From the NCBI GenBank assembly GCA_001275005.1, contig JWZX01000888.1, forward strand, positions 1 to 17,513: a stretch of 17,513 nucleotides of DNA, in the 5' to 3' direction. The notes under the pieces were generated by a model. The model ran no database searches and had not been told where the DNA came from. It saw only the letters and a list, made by a program, of their open reading frames with translations. This document shows, one piece after another, positions 9,599-16,801 of the stretch. The DNA is from Chrysochromulina tobinii. Lineage: Eukaryota; Haptophyta; Prymnesiales; Chrysochromulinaceae. Position numbers and translations under genes: made by a program. Position 1 is the stretch's first letter, and each line of letters opens with the position of its first letter.

Positions 9599-9674
<76 letters not shown>

Positions 9675-9794
9675 GTGGGCGGCGGTGGCTCGATGTCGGA
9701 CGAGTTGCGACAAGGCATGGAGCGGCTCCGTCAGAGGCAGCTGGCCACTGCGGGCGGAGGCGGCATGGCGGACAGCGTGCAGGACGCGTGGTGA
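8337..9794 (+). CDS. FIP1: FIP1, pre-mRNA 3'-end processing factor (poly(A) polymerase-interacting)
   Basis: The 485-residue protein starts at the ATG at 8337. FIP1 is a subunit of the nuclear cleavage and polyadenylation factor; it tethers poly(A) polymerase and bridges to other subunits. The diagnostic Fip1 motif lies at about residues 158-205, with EKPWHKPDVDPTDYFNYGF followed by TEDTWRLYCKRQQEIR. The N-terminus is acidic (SDVSSEDDG, ELDEGEEG), as is usual for the poly(A) polymerase-binding part. The C-terminal half differs from the Arg/Glu/Asp-rich or Pro-rich tails of animal and yeast homologues. It is Gly/Met-rich, with ten MGGNG-type pentapeptides (residues 310-359) and a 24-residue polyQ (422-445), then a short charged end. 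No intron is seen. The family call is firm, and the role of the low-complexity tail is unknown. Confidence 0.93.
9264..9413 (+). repeat. Coding minisatellite, ten 15-bp units (MGGNG)
   Basis: Ten in-frame 15-bp units of the type ATGGGTGGCAACGGC run without gaps. The first encodes MGGSS, two late units encode MGGNS and the rest MGGNG. Units differ by only one to three bases, which points to recent expansion by unequal exchange or slippage inside the FIP1 gene. Confidence 0.97.
9600..9671 (+). repeat. (CAG)24 coding trinucleotide repeat
   Basis: There are 24 uninterrupted CAG codons in the FIP1 reading frame, encoding 24 glutamines between Met and His. Their purity suggests length polymorphism. 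It matches the (CAG)21 of the neighbouring divergent gene in codon choice. Confidence 0.98.
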
Positions 9795-10186
9795 AATTGA
9801 CAGATCCAGCCAGGGAGCGTGCCTGAGCTGGGGAGTCTGGGACCACTGCACAGCTTCTAGCTACAGCCTGCTCGGAGGGTCGGTGAGACTCTGAGAGCGA
9901 CAGTGTCCCGCCTGCCAGACGAGAGAGACCACACGCCCCCCTGCACGGTTTCGGGATTTGTATGATCGTATCGCGCGTTGGAAGGTTACTTTCGTTTGCC
10001 GGGTAACGATTAACGAAGAAGATACGGATTACGGTATAATCCCCGATATAAATCCGATATAAGGTCGAGGTCGGACCGGGCCGGATCGAATCTGACGAGA
10101 AAGTCCAGGAAAAGCAGTGTCGTTTCCAAGAAAACACCCCCCCCCTCTTGACCTCATCGACCGACCTCCGAGGTCAACATCAAAGT

Positions 10187-10216
10187 TTAGGGTTAGGGTT
10201 AGGGTTAGGGTTAGGG
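10187..10216 (+). repeat. Interstitial telomere-type repeat (TTAGGG)5
   Basis: Five perfect tandem TTAGGG units are preceded by one extra T and followed by TTTTAG. Unique-looking DNA and genes continue on both sides, so this is internal in this sequence and is not a chromosome end. It suggests, without proving, that the species uses the TTAGGG telomere type. Confidence 0.93.
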
Positions 10217-10535
10217 TTTTAGCGTGAGAGTCGATGTGTCACACTGGAGTGTCTGACACTGAAGATGCGCGGAAAGTTTCGTCGAAGTTTCGTCACTGAC
10301 CTCACTAAGTTTCGTCATCTCTTTATTAGGCAACCAGTGGGTTTCGTCAGTCAGTCTACCGGTACCAAACCTCCGTACGATATAATCATAGTTCATACAA
10401 ATCTCTAAAGGTCTAATCTGATACATTCTGTCATCTCATTCCTATTTATTCCCTATCGTAAATCTGGGTCAACTGCTGTCGTGTGTCGATTCAAGATCAA
10501 CCGCGAACGCGCTCAAATTAAGTCAAGTCAAATCC

Positions 10536-10543
10536 TATATAAA
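10536..10543 (+). promoter_or_regulatory. TATATAAA sequence, possible TATA element
   Basis: A good TATA-box match lies on the plus strand within AT-rich spacer, but about 500 bp before the ATG at 11042. It would imply a long leader or a leader intron, so it is a weak candidate. Confidence 0.2.
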
Positions 10544-11041
10544 CAACAGATACAACCTAGAACCGCGCAAGGGGAACCGCGAACCGGGAACTCCCGGCGA
10601 GGCGCGAGGGCCTATGCTTGGACGATCGTAGATCGGTGATCGCGTTGATATCCGCTCGGCGAATGTGTGCTCTGGTATCGAGGCTCCTTCTCTAGCAGTC
10701 GGCGCGGGTGAAGAGTCGACGTAGAGGATGAGACACAACAGAAGGAACACGATAGGACAACACGAGCGGGATGAAGGAGACCAAGAGGAGACACGCCACA
10801 GAGAGCTAGCCTAGCCTAGCCTTGACTAGGACTTGACTTGACTTGACTGCTTGGACTCATTACCTCACAAAGAACTTTTTACAAACTAAGTCAAAGACCG
10901 AGCGTGTTACATCCTTACATGTTCATGTAGTTTTAAACGAGTCATCCCTTATCTGGCGTGCCACCTCGCCACGCCACCCACCCTTCACAGAACGCTTGAG
11001 ACTGCAAGGCGTCGTTTGTCCAACGTATTGATGTGTTGTGA

Positions 11042-12136
11042 ATGTTGGTGCTTGGTCTTACTAATTTAGGTGTCGTGAGTGTGAATAAAATGCCGGTCAA
11101 TCATTCCAACGTTCACGATGCCGAGGACCACGTTGCGGAGGACGATTGGGTGCTCGAGCAGGAGCCTAAAACTTTTGAATGGGATGCCGACGACGGCGAC
11201 GATAGCGATGATCACGAGGAATCCGCCATGCCGAAAGCAGCTGGCCCAGTATCCACTGTGGAGCTAGACCCGGAGCCCAGGCAGGCGCCCGCGCCTGTGC
11301 TGGAGCGGGGACTGGAGCCCACGGACGCCGTGGATTCGTTCGAGCACACTGCGGCCCCTAAATCTCTCGAAGAGGTTTCGGAGCGTCCAGAGGAGCAGCG
11401 AGACGATGAAACCGTCCGTAGCTGGCACCTTGGGAAGGCACCCACTGCAGAGGCGCCGCCGCCGACAGTACTAGTAGCCGCAGAAGGTGCGATGGACTCA
11501 GCCTCCGAGATGAGCTCTGCCAGCTTTGCGTGCTCCGACGCACATACCGGCGGTGCGGTGGTATTTGACGAAGCGTTCAGCGAGTCCTCGCTGCCGATGA
11601 TGGCAGCGGAGGTGGCAGAGGAGGCGGCTGCAGAGGACGACACGTTCAGCGAGGCCTCGTTTTACGCGGTGGCAGCGGGACCGACTGCGGAGCCTACGGC
11701 AGAGGCGCTCGAAGCGCACGAAGAAGAGGACGGGGCGCTGAGCGACGCCTCTTTCTACGTTCTTCCTGGTCAGGCGGACCCGTTCGAGGCCGAGCCCACG
11801 CCCGTACCGACAGGGGATAACCTTGTTAAGCGGGTGGTGCTGCCGCCGCGCCTTGCCCCATCCAAGCTTCCGAGCAGCGGGGCCCGTCCCAACGAGCTGG
11901 CCAATCTGTCGAAGCTACGCGCCAGCCTCCGAAACCTTGGCCCCATCGGCGAGGAGCTGTGCGCGCTTGCAGAGGAGCTGGCGGTGGTGTCGAAGCGAAC
12001 GCTCAAGCACACGCCGCTCGCAGAGCGTCATGTTGTCAGTGAGTTCGAGTGGTGGCAAACCCTCCTCGAGGGCCTCGATGTCCAGGCTGATGCCGGTGCC
12101 GGCAAACCCCGTCGATCGCACGAACCCGGACGATGA
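11042..12136 (+). CDS. Acidic protein of unknown function with repeated S-[ED]-A-S-F-Y motifs
   Basis: There is an ATG at 11042 directly after an in-frame TGA (364 residues). A second at 11090 (MPVNHSN, A at -3) gives 348 residues and is at least as likely. I recognise no family. The first two thirds are strongly acidic and Ala/Glu-rich, probably disordered, with EDDWVLEQ and FEWDADD near the start. A short motif recurs: SSASF (11516), AFSESSLPM (from 11573), TFSEASFYAV (from 11642) and ALSDASFYVL (from 11735). Each later copy follows an acidic run such as EDD or EEED. The last 110 residues are different. They are basic to neutral and look helical, with NELANLSKLRASLRNLG, GEELCALAEELAV and EFEWWQTLLEGL. 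No signal peptide or membrane span is seen. The repeats look like docking motifs for a partner protein, which is inference only. Confidence 0.7.
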   Translation: MLVLGLTNLGVVSVNKMPVNHSNVHDAEDHVAEDDWVLEQEPKTFEWDADDGDDSDDHEESAMPKAAGPVSTVELDPEPRQAPAPVLERGLEPTDAVDSFEHTAAPKSLEEVSERPEEQRDDETVRSWHLGKAPTAEAPPPTVLVAAEGAMDSASEMSSASFACSDAHTGGAVVFDEAFSESSLPMMAAEVAEEAAAEDDTFSEASFYAVAAGPTAEPTAEALEAHEEEDGALSDASFYVLPGQADPFEAEPTPVPTGDNLVKRVVLPPRLAPSKLPSSGARPNELANLSKLRASLRNLGPIGEELCALAEELAVVSKRTLKHTPLAERHVVSEFEWWQTLLEGLDVQADAGAGKPRRSHEPGR

Positions 12137-12940
12137 GCATCGAACAGCGCGCGGCGCTCCGGTCGAGGCGTGACGGACGCCAATTCCTCCGCCGCTAGGC
12201 TGCGCATACACCATAACCAAATATTTCGCGCGCGTACGCGCGTGTCGCCCCCCCCGGAGACTCGATTCTCGACCCCGCAAAGACCCCGCATACAATTGCG
12301 ACAAGTTGCGACGTGGCCCGACCGGCTCGCGTGCGCTTTTTCATCTGTAACTGGGTCTGGGACATCTGCGTCCGGGACTCAAACACGGTTAAAAGATAAA
12401 ACCGGCCGAAATACAACTCAATTACGCGGCAACACACAAAGACACATTACGGTATCATATACAGACCCTGTGCGCGGCGCGCGCGCGGTGTTACCTGGTA
12501 CGTTCGTGCCCCTATACCGCTAGGCACGTTCGGACGATCGGAGAGCGGCGGATCAGTAGTATCGTTTCTCGTCAGGCATAAGGCGTCGCGTGTGGCAACG
12601 CCAGACATCGACAAGCCGCAGCAATACGGCGCACGCGACCCCGCTGCACACGGCCCACGAGAGTCGAGCACAACGCCGCCTCAGGTGCTGGCTGCGTGGC
12701 AGTGCCGCCGCGTCCTCCGCATGTCGCCACGCCCTCCGCACGTCGCCACGCCCTTCGCACGTCGCCCGCCACGCCCAATAAATTGCACTCCACCCTTCCT
12801 CGACCGAATCGTTCTGCTCCCCCTCGATGCTCCCGTCGATGCGCATCCCCAGACCGCACGGTCACGCAACATGTCTCCGAACCTCGCGCAGCAGCTGAAA
12901 CCGTCGCCTTCGCTGGAGCAGGACCGTATAGCAGCCGCAT
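12137..12940. other. Intergenic region between convergent genes
   Basis: This 804 bp spacer separates the stop codons of the acidic protein gene (+) and ATP synthase gamma (-). It contains the 14-bp palindrome CGCGCGTACGCGCG at 12229-12242. It also contains about three copies of a 19-bp unit (CCTCCGCACGTCGCCACGC type) at 12714-12774. Open frames across the latter exist on both strands, but they owe their length to the GC-rich repeat. No gene is supported. Confidence 0.55.
12714..12774. repeat. 19-bp tandem repeat, about three copies
   Basis: Units start at 12714, 12733 and 12752. The first two differ at one base (CATGTC versus CACGTC). The third has a CTT substitution and a short insertion. 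The repeat lies in the spacer about 170 bp past the stop codon of ATP synthase gamma. Confidence 0.85.
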
Positions 12941-14134
12941 CTAAACGGACTCGGCGCCTGCCACGATCTCGGTGAGCTCGGTGGTGATTTTCGCCTGGCG
13001 CCGGCGGTTGTAGACGATCGTCAGCTTGCTGACGAGGTCGAGGGCGTTCGAGGTGGCCGAGTCCATCGCAGTCATGCGCGACGCCTGCTCCGAGGTCGCG
13101 TTCTCGAGCAGGCATCCGTAGAGCTGAATGGCCAGGTTGAACTGGTACATGTTGGCGAGGACGTCCTCCTTGTCGCCCTCAAACTCATACCTGGGCGGCG
13201 CGAGTGTAACGGCGATGGCGGCAGCGGTGAGCGAGCAGGGCGGGCTTGTGGGCAAGGGGGCCGAAAGCGCCCCCCTCTCTTGTGTCCAGCCGGCTCTGGG
13301 TGAGGCAGGCACGACCATGCGCCGCTTGGGAACGAGCCGCTGGCGAGCGGCGCCCATTGCGCGAGCAAGTGGCGCAAGAGGCGAGGGATGTAGGAGAGGA
13401 GATGGGGAGGAATGGGTTCGGAAACCCCCGGACTCACTCATCGAGCACGCCCGACGCGCCGAGGACTGCGGGGCCCTTGATCGTGAGAGGCGTCACGTCG
13501 AAGGCGATAACGCTCTTGTATTTGTTGTACAGCACCGTGTACTGGTCCACCGGCTTCGCGAGCATCTGCTCCGCGAGGAAGGACGCGAGCGAGAAAGTGA
13601 TGGGCCCCCCATACGTCTCGTCGATGGATGTCTTGATGTACTTGCTGTGCGTCCGATTCAAGCCGTCGCGCGCCTTGCTACCCACGATCACCAGGTGCGG
13701 CGCCTCCTCCAGGGTCTTTGGGCCGATCGTCAGCTTCACCTCCTTGACCACTCGGGAGTTGATGCCACCGCAAAGCCCCTTGTCTGACGAAATCGCAAAC
13801 AAAAGCGAGGTCGCGGGGACCTCGTCGTCATCCTTGCGCGAGAGCACCGGTGACATCACCGAACCGATTCCGTCGGCGAATGGCCGCGCTGCCATCATCA
13901 TCCGCTCCGCACCCTTGAGCTTCGCCGCCGCCACCATTTTCATCGCCTTAGTAATCTTAGAGGTCGACTTGGTCGACTTGATGCGCATGGCGAGCACCTG
14001 CAACAATCGAGGAGGCACAAGGTCAGCTCGCCTGCACTCGGCCGCCTCGATCCCCGCCCCCGCTTCGCCCCTGCTTCGCCCCCGCTTCGCCCCCGGTGTC
14101 GCGCGCGGATGCGAGGTCGGACCTTGAGCGACAT
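12941..14134 (-). CDS. ATP5F1C/ATPG (gamma): Mitochondrial F1-ATPase gamma subunit (three exons)
   Basis: The proposed exons are 14134-14123, 13997-13438 and 13190-12941. Together they give 822 bases, 273 residues and stop TAG. Gamma is the central rotating shaft of the F1-Fo ATP synthase in the mitochondrial matrix. The N-terminal helix [20 protein letters not shown], the strand [27 protein letters not shown] and the C-terminal helix [13 protein letters not shown], then [19 protein letters not shown], are typical. The regulatory Cys insert of plastid gamma is absent, so I call it mitochondrial. Joining exon 1 gives [12 protein letters not shown], the expected start of the mature protein. Intron 2 is certain from homology: the frame reads [11 protein letters not shown] across it. 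Intron 1 is likely. No in-frame presequence is found before MSLK, so an upstream exon, a missed splice or a sequence error is possible. The gene diverges from the membrane protein at 14363. Confidence 0.94.
13191..13437 (-). other. Intron 2 of ATP synthase gamma, 247 bp, GT-AG
   Basis: The donor reads GATGA|GTGAGT and the acceptor GCGCCCAG|GTATGAG on the minus strand. Phase is 2: GA from the first side plus G from the second makes the Glu codon of LDEYEF. If the intron is retained, translation stops at once (GAT GAG TGA). Confidence 0.9.
13998..14122 (-). other. Intron 1 of ATP synthase gamma, 125 bp, GT-AG
   Basis: The proposed donor is CTCAAG|GTCCGA and the acceptor GATTGTTGCAG|GTGCTC, phase 0. 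The acceptor is good. The donor is poor beyond GT, but it restores [12 protein letters not shown], which matches the family. The intron contains a short CGAAGC-type repeat run near 14060-14095. Confidence 0.7.
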
Positions 14135-14362
14135 CGCGCTGAAGAGGTTCGGCTCCCTTGCACGCCACGGAGTGGGGGCATTCGTAACCACATCGCGCCG
14201 CCACGCCAAATTTCGACACGCGCAAACGCAACTCGGGACTTCCGAGATCCCTGGACTTCAGGTCCCTTCGTACCTATTACGTCTTTTCGAACACCAAAAT
14301 CGTCACGGCCCAATTGGCGTCTTCGCGTGTCAACCGTCGAGTCTACCGGCGCGAAAGGCAAC
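14135..14362. promoter_or_regulatory. Divergent promoter region, ATP synthase gamma / membrane protein
   Basis: The 228 bp between the two start codons must carry the leaders of both genes. On the minus strand an ATG at 14193 opens MWLRMPPLRGVQGSR, which is Arg-rich and free of acidic residues like a mitochondrial presequence. It is not in frame with MSLK without splicing. No TATA box was recognised. Confidence 0.45.
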
Positions 14363-16645
14363 ATGGCGGAGCGCGTTGAACGTTCGAAGGTCCTGGACGA
14401 CGTTTACATAGAGGCCAAACCATCGGGACAAGGGTTCCTATCTAGACTGATGCGTCACAGACTCGCCTTTGGTTCCGTTCCTCAGAAAGTGGTCCCATAT
14501 CCTGCCGAGCAGAAGATTCTCAACGCGGAGGGGGAGGCGGAGAAGTTGTTCAGCGTCCGATTCGTAGCATGGCGCAAACTCAACATGCGCGTGGCAGGTT
14601 TGGCCGTTTTCCTTCGGCTGATCCTCTCGCTGTGGATCCTCATAGTGCAATCCAACCAAAAGATCGCGGCAAACGGCCGGCGTGATTGCAAGGAGCAAAT
14701 CATCTGGTACGGCTGTGAGTGCGGCCTCGGTGGCGATGATCCCAATGATCCCGGCGTCGATGAGTGCCTCCTTGAACGAGTCGACCCGTCGCGATGCGCC
14801 CAGGACGACGATGGCAACGTCATCTGGGACGGCCCAGCCGCACGTCTGCCCACTGGGCTGACGCAGCAGGAGCTGGACGTTATTGTCAACGACGGCGGAT
14901 ACTGTCAGAAGGAGTACGGCCTGAGAGCTTCTATCGCATTCCCATTGATTCCGGATCACATCCGGTCAGCCACCGAAATGTTCACCTGGATGGGCATCGG
15001 CAAGGCCATCGTCAAGTTCATCTGCCAGTGCCTCGCGCTATTTTGCCTCATCACCGCTGGCTGCAGATGGCACAAGTACGACGAGACGCGTCGCTTGCTG
15101 CAATACTCCTTCAGCCTTCTTATCGTGCCTCCCTTCCTCATGGGTATCTGCGTGCCCATGCGCGCGGGCGTCGACATGAAGCGGTTGCAGATCGCACTAT
15201 GCCGGGACGTAGTAGAGAAGCTCACCGACGTGAGCGGCAACTGGGTGCTGGGTATGGATCTTGGCGACAGGGAGACGTTCTGTGAGCTTGAGCCCGAAGC
15301 GTGGGGCGAGGCGATCGCGGATGCCATCGTTAGCTCCGGGCTGAGCGCAGAGTACAATGAGACGCTTCTTGCGGTCACATGCCCAAAGGCGCAGGTCAGA
15401 AAGACGGGCTGCAAGACCGAGTGCGCGAGCTGCTTCGGCGATGTCCAACGAGAGGTGCCCAACAGTGTGGGTGTAAACCAGACGATCAGTGTACGCAACC
15501 CTTGCCTGGATTACCTCACCTTTGACCAGCTCTGCAGAGGCCGCGATGCGGTGGCCGAGGCGGAGTTTAGGGCGTACTCCTACGGTGATATCTCCGACAC
15601 CGTAGTCACTGCCGCGGCTCAGTCCTTCACGGGAGGCTACAACGACGCAACCTCGCTCTGCAGTCTCATCGCGTCACAATTTTCGAATTGCTCGGCGCAG
15701 TGCGATCGTGTCTACCCCACCGGCCCCGGCTTCAACGGAAATGAGTCGTGTGCGCAGGCTTGCGATAGCGTTTTCAAGACTGAGTTGCTCGGCAACGCTC
15801 TCGCCGACGCCGACTTCGCCCCGAATCTGTGCGCCGGCGATGCCCTGTACAAGAACCTGGGCGCTGTGACCGGGATTGCGAGCACGCTGCTCGATGCCGT
15901 CGAAGTGGGCGTCGGTGTGGCGGTCGGCGCGCAAACGGTGGCACTGCTGTTGCCGACGTTCCTGTCGATCGTCAGGGGTCTGCTGAAGGGCGCCGAAGTC
16001 CTCAACGCGGCGCTCCCATACGTGCGCTTCCCCGCCTTTCAGATGGTGATCTCGAACTCGCTCATCGCGGCCCTGGTCGCCGCGATTATGTCGAGCTTCT
16101 TCCAGATGGGCGGTGACGGCTTGTCCGCATCCGCCTGCGTCGCTCTGGTGCTGAGCTTTGGGTATGCATGGCCGACTCAATTCTTCCTCTCGGCCCGGTC
16201 GTTTCTCGAAACCAAGAAAATGATGTTCTGGCGGAATCTCTACAAGATGATCATGCAGGTCCTGTGTGTTGCCCTCTTCCTTGCCTGGATCCTGCGGTCG
16301 GAGTTCGTCCAAAAGATGATCGAGGAGAGCGGGTTCATGTTGATTGATAAGATCGTCTCGAACCCGAAAATGCTCTACGATAACATCAAAGCTCCGCTGT
16401 GGGTGTTCGTGGGCGCTGTCCTCGACTTCGCTGGCGCAAGTGTGGTGGCGAAGCTGTTCTATTGCGACTTGCTCCTCGACATTGTCAACAAGACGGAGCT
16501 GCAGGACGTGACGCCGCAGCAGGATGTGATGCGCGGTGAGGTCGCTCGCCTGAAGGAGGTCGAAGTTCCGTTGGTCGAGTCCATGAAGCCCCCCGCAACG
16601 TCCAATAAAGTCTCACCGGCTCTGGAGATGCAGGACGTTCAATAG
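14363..16645 (+). CDS. Polytopic membrane protein with Cys-rich ectodomain, unknown family
   Basis: The frame is open from 14096, but the ATG at 14363 (MAERVERS, AAC before and G after) is preferred. The part before it lies in the divergent promoter. The protein has 760 residues, and I do not recognise the family. A soluble N-terminus (1-76) precedes about eight membrane spans, near 77-96, 211-233, 245-266, 515-540, 560-582, 588-610, 627-647 and 678-700. The loops at 97-210 and 267-510 would lie on the outer or lumenal side. They are Cys-rich (WYGCECG; CPKAQVRKTGC; CASC; CSAQC; CAQAC) and carry N-glycosylation sequons NET (332), NQT (372), NCS (442) and NES (460). Positive loops such as ETKKMMFWRN fall on the predicted inner side, which supports this topology. 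The C-terminal tail (701-760) is hydrophilic, and its coding DNA is duplicated downstream. A receptor or transporter role is possible but unsupported. Confidence 0.85.
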   Translation: MAERVERSKVLDDVYIEAKPSGQGFLSRLMRHRLAFGSVPQKVVPYPAEQKILNAEGEAEKLFSVRFVAWRKLNMRVAGLAVFLRLILSLWILIVQSNQKIAANGRRDCKEQIIWYGCECGLGGDDPNDPGVDECLLERVDPSRCAQDDDGNVIWDGPAARLPTGLTQQELDVIVNDGGYCQKEYGLRASIAFPLIPDHIRSATEMFTWMGIGKAIVKFICQCLALFCLITAGCRWHKYDETRRLLQYSFSLLIVPPFLMGICVPMRAGVDMKRLQIALCRDVVEKLTDVSGNWVLGMDLGDRETFCELEPEAWGEAIADAIVSSGLSAEYNETLLAVTCPKAQVRKTGCKTECASCFGDVQREVPNSVGVNQTISVRNPCLDYLTFDQLCRGRDAVAEAEFRAYSYGDISDTVVTAAAQSFTGGYNDATSLCSLIASQFSNCSAQCDRVYPTGPGFNGNESCAQACDSVFKTELLGNALADADFAPNLCAGDALYKNLGAVTGIASTLLDAVEVGVGVAVGAQTVALLLPTFLSIVRGLLKGAEVLNAALPYVRFPAFQMVISNSLIAALVAAIMSSFFQMGGDGLSASACVALVLSFGYAWPTQFFLSARSFLETKKMMFWRNLYKMIMQVLCVALFLAWILRSEFVQKMIEESGFMLIDKIVSNPKMLYDNIKAPLWVFVGAVLDFAGASVVAKLFYCDLLLDIVNKTELQDVTPQQDVMRGEVARLKEVEVPLVESMKPPATSNKVSPALEMQDVQ
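16497..16564 (+). repeat. Direct repeat copy A, inside the membrane protein gene
   Basis: This 68-bp segment encodes the tail LQDVTPQQDVMRGEVARLKE. It matches 16734-16801 at 65 of 68 positions, with a start-to-start offset of 237 bp. Weaker similarity extends to the stop codon. Confidence 0.95.
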
Positions 16646-16733
16646 GGGATCTCACCACGTGCTAATCCACACGAAATGCCTGCTCAAAGTTCCAGCGTGT
16701 CGACAGGGGAGGGGTTTCGACAGCGGTGCCGAC

Positions 16734-16801
16734 AGCTGCAGAACGTGACGCCGCAGCAGGATGTGATGCGCGGTGAGGCCGCTCGCGTGAAGGAGGTCGA
16801 A
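16734..16801 (+). repeat. Direct repeat copy B, downstream of the stop codon
   Basis: This is the second copy of the gene's tail segment and encodes LQNVTPQQDVMRGEAARVKE in an open frame (16676-16906). After it the similarity continues weakly to about 16876 with insertions: TTCGAAGTTCCG, TTCGAATCC against TCGAGTCC, then AATAAGGTCT against AATAAAGTCT. It is either a decayed partial duplication of the last part of the gene or an alternative last exon. No obvious donor site is seen that would join it. Confidence 0.9.

Larger units (their letters stand above)
9795..11041. other. Gene-poor spacer with interstitial telomeric repeat
   Basis: This 1.25 kb stretch between two plus-strand genes is clearly lower in GC than the genes. 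It holds the TTAGGG run at 10187-10216, a TATATAAA sequence at 10536-10543, and CTAGC and GACTT short tandem repeats at about 10805-10850. Short arms TTGACTTGACTT (10833-10844) and AAGTCAAGTCAA (10520-10531) are complementary. All frames are short and family-free, so I see no gene. Confidence 0.6.

Noticed and set aside
8823-9718. Minus-strand frames rich in His-Ala, Pro-Met-Leu or poly-Cys/poly-Leu opposite FIP1
   Set aside because: These are exact shadows of the Gly/Met repeats and the CAG tract of FIP1.
10187-10216. TTAGGG run as a chromosome end
   Set aside because: Only five units are present, and non-telomeric sequence with genes continues for kilobases on both sides.
11055-11070. Intron acceptor TTACTAATTTAG just before the acidic protein gene
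   Set aside because: TACTAAT looks like a branch site, but it is only a few bases from the AG and no matching donor could be chosen. The ATG at 11090 works without an intron.
12592-12975. Plus-strand frames of up to 127 codons opposite the gamma 3' end
   Set aside because: They cross the 19-bp GC-rich tandem repeat, overlap the last gamma exon in antisense, and show no family features.
14096-14362. N-terminal extension of the membrane protein to 14096
   Set aside because: The extension covers the divergent spacer and intron 1/exon 1 of ATP synthase gamma on the other strand, and the ATG at 14363 has much better context.
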